Made by a program: the position numbers and the translations under genes. From Streptomyces tauricus (GTDB lineage Bacteria; Actinomycetota; Actinomycetes; Streptomycetales; Streptomycetaceae): 64,000 nt of DNA. Where the stretch lies: positions 62,001 through 126,000 of the forward strand of contig NZ_BMVY01000011.1 of NCBI RefSeq assembly GCF_014650955.1. Reading direction: 5' to 3'. Numbering within the stretch: the stretch's first letter is position 1; every line of letters starts with the position of its first letter. This document shows, piece by piece, positions 8,283-16,717 of the stretch. The notes beneath the pieces are model-generated. The model had not been told where the DNA came from, ran no database searches, and was given only the letters and a program-made list of their open reading frames with translations.

Positions 8283-9788
8283 GTGAAGAAGATGTTCATG
8301 GCTCCGGATCCGGGCCTGGTACGGCTGCGGATCTCGCTGCGCGCGGTGCTCGGCATCGGTCTCGCGGTGGCCCTGTCGGAGCTTGCCGGGCTCTCGCTGC
8401 CCGCCTCGATCACCGGGGGTCTCACCGCGCTCCTCGCGCTGTTCACGGTCGGCGACGCGACCGTGCGGGGCCAGGCGGTCACCACCGCCCTGCTGCCCGC
8501 CGTCGGCTTCCCCGTACTCGCCCTCGCGGCCGTACTGCACGCCGTACCGACCGTCCGCGACGCCGTCTGGCTGGCCGTCGTCCTCGGCGGGGTGTACGCC
8601 CGCCGCTGGGGCCCCCGCGGCCACGCGCTCGGCATCTTCGCGTTCATGACCTTCTTCATCACCCAGTTCCTGCACGCGGTCCCGGCCCAGCTTCCGCAGC
8701 TGTACGCCGCGATGGCCCTGTCGCTGGCGGCGTCCTCGGCGGTGCGGTTCGGCGCGTGGTGCATCGAGCGGCGCACCCCGGCACCGGCCGCGCCCGCGCC
8801 CCCCACCGGCCGTGGCCTCGCCCGGCCGACCACCCGCCAGGCCTTCCAGGCGACGGCCGCCTGCGCGTTCGCGATCGCCGCGGGCCAGGTCCTGTCGCAC
8901 GAACGCTGGTACTGGGCCGTAGGCACCGCCTGGTGGATCTTCGTCAACACGTCCTCACGCGGCGAGACCCTGGTGCGGGGCTTCCGGAGGGTCCTGGGCA
9001 CCGTCATCGGTATCGCCGTCGGCCTGGTGATCGCGGTTCCGCTGGAGGGAGCCGTCGCTCCCACCGCGGCGCTCGTCGCGGTCTGCGTCTTCGGCATCTT
9101 CTACGCGGCCGCGGTGTCCTACACGTGGATGATGCTGGCGGTGACGGTGATGGCGGGCCTGCTGTACGGGCTGCTGGGGGTGCTCGATCCGGCGCTGCTC
9201 ATGCTGCGCGTGCTGGAGACGGGGGCGGGGGCGCTCGGCGCGGCGCTCGCCGTCCTGCTGGTGCTGCCGGTGACCACGCACGCCACCACCGACGCCTGGA
9301 TCGAGCGCGCGCTGCACTGCGTCCATGCCTGCACCTCCGAGGCCGCCGCCCGCCTGGCCGGGTCCCCGACCGCGGACCCGGCGCGGTATGTCGCCGAGCT
9401 GGAACCGCTGTTGGGCCGGGTGCGTCTCTCGCTGGCCCCGCTGGTCCATCCGCTCGCGCCGCTGCGGGCCCGCAGGGCTAGAGCCCGCCAGGTCGTCGAA
9501 CTGCTCGACCGGTGCGCCCAGGAGGTGCGCGGCCTGGCATCGATCGCCGCGGATCCCGACGCCTCCCACGACGCGAGGCTCGCCGCCGCCTGCTGGCGGG
9601 TGCAAGCGGCGGTCGAGGCCCTGACCGGGCCCGCCGCGGCACGCGGTGAAGTCGATGTACCCGTCGCCGCGGCGCACCCTTCCGGTGCTGAGCAGGCTCT
9701 GACCCATCTGCACGGTCTGGAACAGGCGTTGCAGGCCCTCGCCGTGCCCTTGCGGGCCCGCCCCCAGCCTCAGCTGACGACGGCCTGA
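8283..9788 (+). CDS. FUSC-family inner-membrane protein
   Basis: About 501 aa with two blocks of hydrophobic helices (about residues 15-150 and 190-310 from this start) separated by a Pro/Ala linker, then a long soluble helical tail. This is the arrangement of the aromatic-acid exporter/fusaric-acid-resistance (FUSC) superfamily. The N-terminal core reads P-G-L-V-R-L-R, and the second block has W-Y-W-A-V-G-T-A-W-W-I-F. The start is uncertain: GTG 8283 and ATG 8292 are both possible and neither has a strong ribosome site; an ATG at 8205 would add 26 residues of no clear homology. The divergent Lrp gene may regulate it. Confidence 0.82.
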   Translation: MKKMFMAPDPGLVRLRISLRAVLGIGLAVALSELAGLSLPASITGGLTALLALFTVGDATVRGQAVTTALLPAVGFPVLALAAVLHAVPTVRDAVWLAVVLGGVYARRWGPRGHALGIFAFMTFFITQFLHAVPAQLPQLYAAMALSLAASSAVRFGAWCIERRTPAPAAPAPPTGRGLARPTTRQAFQATAACAFAIAAGQVLSHERWYWAVGTAWWIFVNTSSRGETLVRGFRRVLGTVIGIAVGLVIAVPLEGAVAPTAALVAVCVFGIFYAAAVSYTWMMLAVTVMAGLLYGLLGVLDPALLMLRVLETGAGALGAALAVLLVLPVTTHATTDAWIERALHCVHACTSEAAARLAGSPTADPARYVAELEPLLGRVRLSLAPLVHPLAPLRARRARARQVVELLDRCAQEVRGLASIAADPDASHDARLAAACWRVQAAVEALTGPAAARGEVDVPVAAAHPSGAEQALTHLHGLEQALQALAVPLRARPQPQLTTA

Positions 9789-9886
9789 CCCCGCACTACC
9801 CCCCGGCCCCCCCGGGCGGCCCCTGGGCGCCCATCACCTCGCCGACACCGCGACCAGATGAGCCGCGAGCCGGCAGCCGCCCAACC

Positions 9887-9935
9887 GTGAGCTGCTAGCT
9901 GCTAGCCGCTAGCCGCCAGCCGACAGCCGTGAGCC
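9887..9935. repeat. Seven tandem 7-bp units
   Basis: Consecutive heptamers GTGAGCT, GCTAGCT, GCTAGCC, GCTAGCC, GCCAGCC, GACAGCC, GTGAGCC form a degenerate tandem array. It lies directly before the frame of the TPR gene at 10027, which appears to lack its 5' end. Slippage in such a tract could have accompanied a deletion. Confidence 0.75.
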
Positions 9936-10026
9936 TGCGCACCGCCCACACAGCCGGCGCCGGCAGCCTCGAACGGGTACGCGACTGCATCTCGTCGGCT
10001 ACCGCGGCTGCCGCCGCAACACGTCG

Positions 10027-12306
10027 ATGGCCGGGGAGGTCGGCCGGCACCTGGAGTTCTGCGCGCTGACCGGCAACGAGGCACGCGGCCTGGAACTGCT
10101 GTCCGAGAACCGGAACCTCTTCGACGAGGTCGAATCGCCGCTGGACCAGCTCGACTTCCTCACCGGCGTGGAAGTCCTCCTCCAGCGCGTCGCACTCCTC
10201 GGCCACGACGCCCTGCCCACCACCGGGTACGCGGGCCGGACGTGGACCGTGGCCGCGCTGCGCGCCGAGGTGAAGAGCCGCGCCGACGACCTCGCGGCCC
10301 GCTTCGACACCCGCAACGGCACCACGGTCCACACCGACCGCCGCAGGTCCCGGCTCGACCGTGCCCCGCTCCTGGAGTCGCTGGAACTGACCCTGCGCCC
10401 CCGCGGCCTGGACGACCTGGCCCCGGCCGAACCCATCGCCGCACCCGCACCCGCTGCCCCCCCCCGTACGGTCACCGCCGTCCCCGATTCGCTGCCCGAA
10501 CTCATCGTGCGCGCGCGGGCGTTGGACGAGCAGGGGCACCCGGACGCACAGGCCTGCTGGGCGCGGCTGCGTACGCTCGTCACCGCCCGCGGCCACGTCC
10601 ACCCCGACGACCCGGCCGTGGGGCCGCTCGTACGGCTGCGGGCGGACCTGCTGGCCGACGAGGGGAACCGGGCGGGCGAGAGGGACGAGTACGCCGACGC
10701 CGCCGACCTCCACGAGGAGGCCGCGGGTCTGTACGACGACGCGGGAGCGCCCGGTCACGCGGCGCTCGCCCGCGCCTCCGCCCTGCTCGCCACCGCCGAG
10801 ATCCCCGCGCCGGACACCGACGCGACGGACACGACGGACACGACAGGTACGGACACGACAGGTACGGACACCGACGCGGCCGAGGCGAAGGTCGCCGTGC
10901 TGACCGCCGCCCACGCCGCCATGGTCCGCCTGCACGAGGAGACCCCCGGCCTCGCCCCCTACCAGGAGGCCCGCCTGCTGCGGATGCGGGCGACCGCGCT
11001 CGGCCTGCGCCTGCAGACCTCGCACAGCGAGGAGCATGCCGCGCCCGTCTTCGCCGAGGCCGACCTGCTGCACGCGTTCGCGGTCCGGCACGACCTCCCC
11101 GGGCAGATCTCCAACGCCCTGCTGCTACGGGCCAGCACCCACGCCCTCTCCGGCGACCTGCCCGCCGCGGTCGCCGAGATCGACGCCCTGCTCGACCGGC
11201 TGAAGGCACAGGGGCCCGCCTGGCACCTGCCCCGCACCCTCGGTCTGCGCGGCCGGCTCCAGCTCGGCCTCCGGGACGCCACGACCGCCTACGCGGACTT
11301 CTCCGAAAGCCTGCGACTGGCCGCGGACTGGCCGGCCGACGCGGTCGGCACCGATCGCCTCCACGGCGATCTGGCCGAGGCCTGTATGCACCTGGGCCGG
11401 CCCGACGAGGCCCTGCGGCACCTGACGCTCTCCGCCGAGGCGCACCTGCGCCGCGGCAGCCGCACGGACGCGTTCTGCGCCTACAGCAACGCGGCCCAGC
11501 TCAGCCTCGAACTCGGCCGCGTCGAGGACTGCATCGCCCTGCTCGACTCCGTACTGGCCGAACCGGACGCCGCCGCCGGAGAGCTGGACGACCGGCTCCT
11601 CGCTCAGCTGCGCCTGACCCGCGCCCGCGCGTTGCACGCGGGGGAGGACCTCAAGGCGGCCACGGCGGAGTTCGTCACCCTCGCGGCCGAGTCGGCCGGC
11701 TGGGACGACGACCCGGGGAGCCACGCCATGATCGCCGCGGAGACGGCCGTACTCCTCGGCGAGTCGGGCGAGTTCGGCCGGGCCCGCCAGGCGGCGGACC
11801 AGGCGCTCGCCGCCCACGCACGGGCCCCGCGCTACGAGAAGGTCAGCAACTGCGTGCGCGAACTGGCCCGCCTCCAGGCCCAGCAGCAGGGCGCCGACGG
11901 GCTGGCCGACGCCCTCGACCTCCTCGCCGTCGCCGGCCGGATCGCCGACGAGGCCCGCACCGCCGGGTACGAGGCGCACGGCCGCTCCCTCGACACGGCC
12001 CTGGCGTACGAACACGGGCGGGTCAACGCCTACGCCGGCACGTACGAGGACGCCCTGACCGCGCTGAACAGGGCCGTCGCCCTGCTCGACGAACGGAGCC
12101 CGGAGCCGGACCGCGCCGAGGAGTGGGCGGAGGAGTGGGCCGAGTGCGTCCGGCTCGCGGGCGCCGTGGAGGGCATCTACCTGGAACGCCCCGCACCCGC
12201 CCTCACCCGTATCGACGCGGCGGTCACCCGGCTGACCGCCGCGGGCCACACGGAGCTGACCGAGCCCCTGATATCCCTGGCGGCCCGGCTGCGCGACGAG
12301 GAGTGA
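10027..12306 (+). CDS. Tetratricopeptide-repeat protein, probably N-terminally truncated
   Basis: A 759-aa helical protein made mostly of TPR-like pairs rich in Ala, Leu, Arg and Asp; no catalytic motif is visible. The frame is open back to 9913, and the residues before the first ATG (G-Y-R-G-C-R-R-N-T-S-M-A-G) read smoothly into the protein, as if this were the interior of a longer one. No ATG, GTG or TTG occurs between 9913 and 10027. I infer that a longer TPR gene has lost its front, next to the heptamer array. A hinge of Ala/Pro lies near residue 140 and an acidic Thr/Asp repeat near residue 270. Function unknown; a scaffolding role is the default for TPR proteins. Confidence 0.7.
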   Translation: MAGEVGRHLEFCALTGNEARGLELLSENRNLFDEVESPLDQLDFLTGVEVLLQRVALLGHDALPTTGYAGRTWTVAALRAEVKSRADDLAARFDTRNGTTVHTDRRRSRLDRAPLLESLELTLRPRGLDDLAPAEPIAAPAPAAPPRTVTAVPDSLPELIVRARALDEQGHPDAQACWARLRTLVTARGHVHPDDPAVGPLVRLRADLLADEGNRAGERDEYADAADLHEEAAGLYDDAGAPGHAALARASALLATAEIPAPDTDATDTTDTTGTDTTGTDTDAAEAKVAVLTAAHAAMVRLHEETPGLAPYQEARLLRMRATALGLRLQTSHSEEHAAPVFAEADLLHAFAVRHDLPGQISNALLLRASTHALSGDLPAAVAEIDALLDRLKAQGPAWHLPRTLGLRGRLQLGLRDATTAYADFSESLRLAADWPADAVGTDRLHGDLAEACMHLGRPDEALRHLTLSAEAHLRRGSRTDAFCAYSNAAQLSLELGRVEDCIALLDSVLAEPDAAAGELDDRLLAQLRLTRARALHAGEDLKAATAEFVTLAAESAGWDDDPGSHAMIAAETAVLLGESGEFGRARQAADQALAAHARAPRYEKVSNCVRELARLQAQQQGADGLADALDLLAVAGRIADEARTAGYEAHGRSLDTALAYEHGRVNAYAGTYEDALTALNRAVALLDERSPEPDRAEEWAEEWAECVRLAGAVEGIYLERPAPALTRIDAAVTRLTAAGHTELTEPLISLAARLRDEE

Positions 12307-12311
12307 CGCGG

Positions 12312-12343
12312 CGGTGCCGGGGCGTCGACCCGCCCCGGCACCG
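12312..12343 (+). terminator. Hairpin terminator after the TPR gene
   Basis: A 13-bp perfect stem (12312-12324 with 12331-12343) and a 6-nt loop begin 6 bp after the stop. No T-run follows, as is usual in Streptomyces. Confidence 0.75.
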
Positions 12344-12419
12344 GCTCCGTGGGGCAGATCTGCCGCTTCACGTCCTCGCGCGAGGTGAGACGCCTGGGAC
12401 TTCCGGTCCGGTCTAGTCG

Positions 12420-12435
12420 TTTGGTCTAGGCCATT
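12420..12435. promoter_or_regulatory. Candidate DasR (dre-like) site before the lactonase gene
   Basis: TTTGGTCTAGGCCATT matches 12 of 16 positions of the known DasR element ACTGGTCTAGACCACT, including the full GGTCTAG core. A weaker GGTCTAG copy lies 13 bp upstream. It is about 70 bp before the GTG at 12503. DasR responds to glucosamine phosphates, which would fit a sugar-related enzyme, but binding is inferred. Confidence 0.5.
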
Positions 12436-12502
12436 CGCTGCTACCGTCGGCCCAGGAACGCGAGAAGGGCGTGGCGATGACGTGGCACCGAGAGGGGACG
12501 CA

Positions 12503-13549
12503 GTGACGGACGGCGGCGGCGGACGGCAGCGGCGGGCCTACATCGGCTCCTTCACGGCGGCGGGCGGCCTGGGGGTGCTCACCGCGGCCGTGGACGGGGA
12601 CACCGGCGCACTGACGCTGCTGAGCGCCGTGAACAGCGTCGCCGACCCCTCGTACCTGGCCCTGTCGCCCGGTGGGGACATGCTCTACGCGGTGAGCGAG
12701 ACGACACAGGGCGCGGTCGCCGCCTACCGGGTGAAGGGCGACGAGCCGTCCCTGGCCGGCCCGTTGGTACGGGTCGGCGGCAGCGGGCCCACGCACCTGA
12801 GCCTCTTCGACGGTCATGTCCTGACCGCCAACTACGGCTCAGGCAGCGTCAGCGCCCTGCCCGTGCGCCACGACGGGAGCCTCGGCGCCGTCTCCGGTGT
12901 GCTGCAGCACGAGGGCGCCGGGCCGCACACCCAGCGCCAGCAGGGCCCGCACGCCCACCACGTCCAGCCCGATCCGAGCCGCCGGTGGGCGGTGAGCGTC
13001 GACCTCGGTACCGACTCGGTCCGGGTGTGCGCACTGCGCGACGGCACGCTCGCGCTGCACCGGGAGATCGCGCTGCGGCCCGGTTCGGGACCCCGCCACC
13101 TGGCCTTCCACCCCGACGGCGAACGCGCGTACGTCCTCAACGAACTCTCGCCGACCGTCACCGCCTGCCGCTGGGACGCCGTCAAGGGCGCGCTCAAGCC
13201 GGTGGGGAAGACCGCCGTGCTGGCCGACCCCCCGGACGGCGACGCCTACCCGTCCGGCATCGTCGTGTCGCCCGACGGCCGCTTCGTGTGGACCGCCACG
13301 CGCGGCCAGGACGTCGTCTCCGTGCTCGTGCCCGGCGCACCCGACGAGGGCCTGAGACTGGTCGCCACGGTCCCCTGCGGCGGCACCTGGCCGCGCGCCC
13401 TGGCCCTGGACCCGACAGGCCGCTTCCTGTACGTGGCCAACGAGCGGTCGGGCCATGTCGCCTGGTTCTCGGTGGACCCCGACACGGGCATCCCGCAGCG
13501 CGGCGGGTCGGTCAAGGCGCCCGCGGCGTCCTGCGTGGTGCTCGACTGA
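12503..13549 (+). CDS. Lactonase-family seven-bladed beta-propeller (6-phosphogluconolactonase-like)
   Basis: A 348-aa protein of the YbhE/Pgl lactonase family. Repeats carry S-P-D-G-R-F, F-H-P-D-G-E-R-A-Y and D-P-T-G-R-F-L-Y, the propeller signature. Family members hydrolyse 6-phosphogluconolactone or related lactones. The GTG at 12503 has AGAGGGG 5 bp upstream, which is better than the GTG seven codons earlier. No secretion signal is seen. It stands alone between two hairpins with a DasR-like motif in front. Confidence 0.85.
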   Translation: MTDGGGGRQRRAYIGSFTAAGGLGVLTAAVDGDTGALTLLSAVNSVADPSYLALSPGGDMLYAVSETTQGAVAAYRVKGDEPSLAGPLVRVGGSGPTHLSLFDGHVLTANYGSGSVSALPVRHDGSLGAVSGVLQHEGAGPHTQRQQGPHAHHVQPDPSRRWAVSVDLGTDSVRVCALRDGTLALHREIALRPGSGPRHLAFHPDGERAYVLNELSPTVTACRWDAVKGALKPVGKTAVLADPPDGDAYPSGIVVSPDGRFVWTATRGQDVVSVLVPGAPDEGLRLVATVPCGGTWPRALALDPTGRFLYVANERSGHVAWFSVDPDTGIPQRGGSVKAPAASCVVLD

Positions 13550-13559
13550 GAGTCCCCCA

Positions 13560-13620
13560 AGGCACCAACCCCGAAGGGCCCGGCTCCGGAGACGGAGCGG
13601 GCCCTTCGGGGTTGGTGCCT
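13560..13620. terminator. Long bidirectional hairpin between convergent genes
   Basis: A near-perfect stem of about 27 bp with one bulged G runs from AAGGCACC to GGTGCCTG. It serves the ends of the lactonase gene (plus strand) and the CbiX-like gene (minus strand). Confidence 0.9.
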
Positions 13621-13644
13621 GTGCGTGACCGTCCGGCCGGCGCG

Positions 13645-14568
13645 TCAGCGGACCGGCGCGCCCTGCGGCTGCGGCGGTGCGATACCGAGCGCCGACGTGT
13701 ACTTGGCGAGCGCCAGCTTGCCGATCGCCGGGTACGGGCCCAGCGCCTCGGCGGCGGAACAGCCCGCCTCCTTCGCGGCCTCGTCGAGCAGACCCGGGTC
13801 GAGCTCGGGGCCGATCAGATACGGGGCGAGCGCCAGCTGCTGGGAACCCGAGCTTCGCAGCTGCTCGGCGGTGGCCGCGATCGACCCCTCCTCGTCCAGC
13901 GCCGCCGCCATCACGGGCACGGCGAGCCTCGCGGCCAGCAGCATGCCGGTGATCCCGGCCGCCTGCACGGCCTCCTCGCCGCCCACGGACGCCAGGATGA
14001 TGCCGTCCGCGGCGGTCGCCACGGTGAACAGCCTGGCCCGGTCGGCGCGCGCCAGACCCGCCTCGGACAGGCGGACGTGCAGCGCCTCGGCGAGCAACGG
14101 GTGCGGGCCGAGCACATCCGTCAGGTCGGCCGCGACACGGCTGTCCATGACGGCCTGGCGGACGCGGCGCAGCAGCGCGTTGTCCGGACCGGCGAGCAGC
14201 GGCACGACCACGGCGACGGGCCCGTCGGGCTCCACCACGTCCACACCGGCCGCGCGGGCCTGCTCGAAGCGCTGCGCACGCTCCTCGGAGGCGTGCGCGA
14301 GCACCGACTGGAGGGTGGGGAACTCGGAGTCGTCCCCGTCGAGGTACCCGATCCTGGCGTCGAGGCCGGGCAGCTCGGAGCGCGCGATGCTCACGACCTC
14401 CTCGACGAGGCTGCGGGTGGCGGCGCTGGGCGTGCCCGGCACCGCGAGGACGAGCGCGGGCGCGCCCTCGGGAGCCGCCAGCGGTTCCGGCCGGCGGTGC
14501 CGACCGGGCTGGCGGGGTCGCGGCATTCGTACTGGCAGGCCGGACGCGGGCCCAGTGGGGGAGCTCAT
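13645..14568 (-). CDS. CbiX/sirohydrochlorin-chelatase-like protein
   Basis: A 307-aa protein of the chelatase-like fold common in Streptomyces. The N-terminal half has A-L-V-L-A-V-P-G-T-P in place of the H-G-S-R/T of true chelatases, and the middle has V-A-V-V-V-P-L-L-A-G-P, the second-strand motif. The usual catalytic histidine after the first strand is not visible, so metal insertion into sirohydrochlorin should not be assumed. The two halves look like tandem chelatase domains. It stands alone and ends at the long hairpin. Confidence 0.75.
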   Translation of the reverse strand: MSSPTGPASGLPVRMPRPRQPGRHRRPEPLAAPEGAPALVLAVPGTPSAATRSLVEEVVSIARSELPGLDARIGYLDGDDSEFPTLQSVLAHASEERAQRFEQARAAGVDVVEPDGPVAVVVPLLAGPDNALLRRVRQAVMDSRVAADLTDVLGPHPLLAEALHVRLSEAGLARADRARLFTVATAADGIILASVGGEEAVQAAGITGMLLAARLAVPVMAAALDEEGSIAATAEQLRSSGSQQLALAPYLIGPELDPGLLDEAAKEAGCSAAEALGPYPAIGKLALAKYTSALGIAPPQPQGAPVR

Positions 14569-14687
14569 GGCGCCGAATGTTACTGGTTTCCTGGGCTCCC
14601 CTGTTCGGGGAGGGTGCAGGTGAGCGGTATCCGTCCGGTTTTGTCTGATGAGTTACGCGCGGAGCGATCTCCCTGGTTATCTGTGGA

Positions 14688-15803
14688 TCACGGAGAGCGA
14701 TCTTGCGAACGGATGTCCGGGGTATCCGCGGCACGCGCGACGCCCTGTTCGGCGCCGTCCGGGACGTCCCGTACGACGTACAGCATGCTGTCGTCGCGCG
14801 GCAGCGCGAGCCGGTCGTCGGCCAGCTCGACGGCGATGCCGACGGCCCCGTCGAGCGGGTCGCCCGCGGCCGGCACCTCCCGCACGTACGGCAGCCGCTC
14901 CGCCAGCGCGGCCCGCAGCGGTACGAGGAGGGGGTCGCCCATCCTGAACAGTCCGCCCGTGAGCGCGAGGCACACCTCGCCCGCCCCGTCGGCCCCCGTG
15001 GACGGCATGTCCGCCTCCGTGGGGCACACCGCGGCGGCCGAGTCGGCGATGTGCCGGGCCGCGGTGGCCAGGACGCCGGTCGCGACCGGGTCGCCGCCGT
15101 CGGCGCAGGCGGCCACCTCGGGGGCGAAGGCCGCCAGTACGGCCGGCCGGTCCGGGCGCGGATAGAGCCGGCCCGGTACGGCGGGAGCGGAGCCGAACAC
15201 GGCTTCCACACGGGCCAGGAGCGGCGCCGAGCCGCCCGGCCGCCGGTCGTAGGCGCGCAGGGCCGCGTCGAGGCCGGCCCGGCCGATCCAGGCGCCGCTG
15301 CCGCTGTCGCCGAGCAGATGGCCCCAGCCGTCCGCCCTGCGCCACTCACGCAGGTCCGTGCCGATCGCGATCATCCCGGTGCCGGCCGCGACGACCACGC
15401 CCACCCGCTGTCCCAGCGCGCCCGTGTACGCGGCGACGGCGTCGGCGACCAGGGCCAGCCGCCGTACGCCGAGCTCACGGGCCAGCGCCGACGGCAGTTC
15501 GGCGCGCAGCGAGTCACCCAAAGTGGTGAGCCCGGCGGCCCCGACGGTGACGGCCCGGAGCGTGCCGACCCCGGTGTCGGCCATCAACTGCCGTGCCATC
15601 GGCAGGAGTTGGCCGAGCAGATGTCCGGCGTCGATACCGCGCGGTCCGGTGCGCACCGGCTCGCCGGACGCCAGGGGGGCCGTGGTCCGGCCCCCGTCGA
15701 CGGCCAGGACGACGCGCATCCCCGACCCGCCGGAGTCCACCCCCAGGACGCCGGTCCCGCCGCCGGTCGTCCCGCTGCCGGTCCCGCCGCCGGGACCGGT
15801 CAC
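14688..15803 (-). CDS. BadF/BadG/BcrA/BcrD-family ATPase, N-acetylglucosamine-kinase-like
   Basis: A 371-aa actin-fold ATPase. The phosphate-1 loop is G-V-D-S-G-G-S-G near the N-terminus, phosphate-2 is V-V-A-A-G-T-G, and the signature W-G-H-L-L-G-D-S-G-S-G-A-W-I-G lies near residue 150. That signature is typical of the N-acetylglucosamine-kinase branch rather than of the benzoyl-CoA reductase activators. The GTG start at 15803 overlaps the ung stop (GTGA), so the two are translationally coupled. A sugar-recycling role is inferred from the family. Confidence 0.85.
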   Translation of the reverse strand: MTGPGGGTGSGTTGGGTGVLGVDSGGSGMRVVLAVDGGRTTAPLASGEPVRTGPRGIDAGHLLGQLLPMARQLMADTGVGTLRAVTVGAAGLTTLGDSLRAELPSALARELGVRRLALVADAVAAYTGALGQRVGVVVAAGTGMIAIGTDLREWRRADGWGHLLGDSGSGAWIGRAGLDAALRAYDRRPGGSAPLLARVEAVFGSAPAVPGRLYPRPDRPAVLAAFAPEVAACADGGDPVATGVLATAARHIADSAAAVCPTEADMPSTGADGAGEVCLALTGGLFRMGDPLLVPLRAALAERLPYVREVPAAGDPLDGAVGIAVELADDRLALPRDDSMLYVVRDVPDGAEQGVARAADTPDIRSQDRSP

Positions 15804-16477
15804 GGCAGCCGCCAGTCCACCGGTTCGCCGCCCTGACGGGTCAGCAGGTCGTTGGCCCGGCTGAAGGGCCGCGAGCCGAAGAAGCCGCGGTCCGCCGACA
15901 TCGGCGACGGATGCGCGGACTCCACCGACGGCAGGTCGCCGAGCAGGGGCCGGGCGTTGCGGGCGTCGCGCCCCCACAGGATCGACACCAGCGGCCTTCC
16001 CCGGGCGGCCAGGGCCCGGATCGCCTGTTCGGTGACCTCTTCCCAGCCCTTGCCGCGGTGTGCGGCCGGCTTGCGCGGGGCCGTGGTGAGCGCCCTGTTG
16101 AGCAACAGCACGCCCTGCTTGGTCCAGGGGGTCAGGTCTCCGTTCGACGGCGGGGGCAGGCCCAGGTCGGTGCCCAGCTCCCGGTAGATGTTGATGAGGC
16201 TGCCGGGCAGCGGTCGCACCTCGGGCGCGACCGAGAACGACAGCCCCACGGCGTGCCCCGGGGTCGGATAGGGGTCCTGGCCGACTATGAGGACCCGGAC
16301 GTCGTCGAAGGGCTGTTGGAAGGCGCGGAGTACGTTCGGGCCCGCGGGTAGGTAGGTGCGTCCCGCGGCGATCTCGGCCCGCAGGAAGTCCCCCATCTCC
16401 GTGATCCGTCCGGCCACCGGTTCGAGGGCCTTGGCCCAGCCGGGTTCGACAATCTCATGCAACGGTCGTGGTGCCAC
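15800..16477 (-). CDS. ung: Uracil-DNA glycosylase
   Basis: A 225-aa family-1 enzyme that removes uracil from DNA as the first step of base excision repair. The water-activating loop G-Q-D-P-Y-P is at residues 66-71, the uracil-binding segment is V-L-L-L-N, and the C-terminal H-P-S-P loop that intercalates at the lesion is present. Length is normal. It is the first gene of a two-gene unit with the BadF-like kinase, an arrangement that need not reflect a shared function. Confidence 0.96.
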   Translation of the reverse strand: MAPRPLHEIVEPGWAKALEPVAGRITEMGDFLRAEIAAGRTYLPAGPNVLRAFQQPFDDVRVLIVGQDPYPTPGHAVGLSFSVAPEVRPLPGSLINIYRELGTDLGLPPPSNGDLTPWTKQGVLLLNRALTTAPRKPAAHRGKGWEEVTEQAIRALAARGRPLVSILWGRDARNARPLLGDLPSVESAHPSPMSADRGFFGSRPFSRANDLLTRQGGEPVDWRLP

Positions 16478-16618
16478 GGCGTCACCCTACTGCCGTACAC
16501 GGGCCGCCGAACAACCCGAGGCCACCGCACGCCCGTTGGTGACATCCACGGTGCCACCGGCGGGCGTTGACACCCGACGGACCCACCCGCCCCGACCGCC
16601 CGCGCCGCCCCGGCCGCG

Positions 16619-16700
16619 TAACGGAGACCGGCCGTGCGGCGGAGACCGGCCGTGCGGCAGGGCGCACCTGTGCGACGGAGACCGGCCCTGTGGCGGAGGC
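16619..16700. repeat. Degenerate tandem repeats downstream of the BNR gene
   Basis: The unit GGAGACCGGCCGTGCGGC is repeated about four times with changes between the ung start and the BNR-gene stop. There is no open frame with coding character in this 240-bp gap. The units contain the palindrome CCGGCCGG-like core and could form hairpins after the leftward BNR gene. Confidence 0.6.
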
Positions 16701-16717
16701 CGGTCGTGTGCGCGGGG

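Noticed and set aside
12839..15349. Very long minus-strand frame across the lactonase and CbiX-like genes
   Set aside because: It runs through two recognised genes and a terminator, and has an Arg/Pro/Ala composition typical of shadow frames.
16619..16700. Tandem repeats as a regulatory array for ung
   Set aside because: The units are degenerate and lie behind the BNR gene as well; a hairpin or simple repeat is enough explanation.
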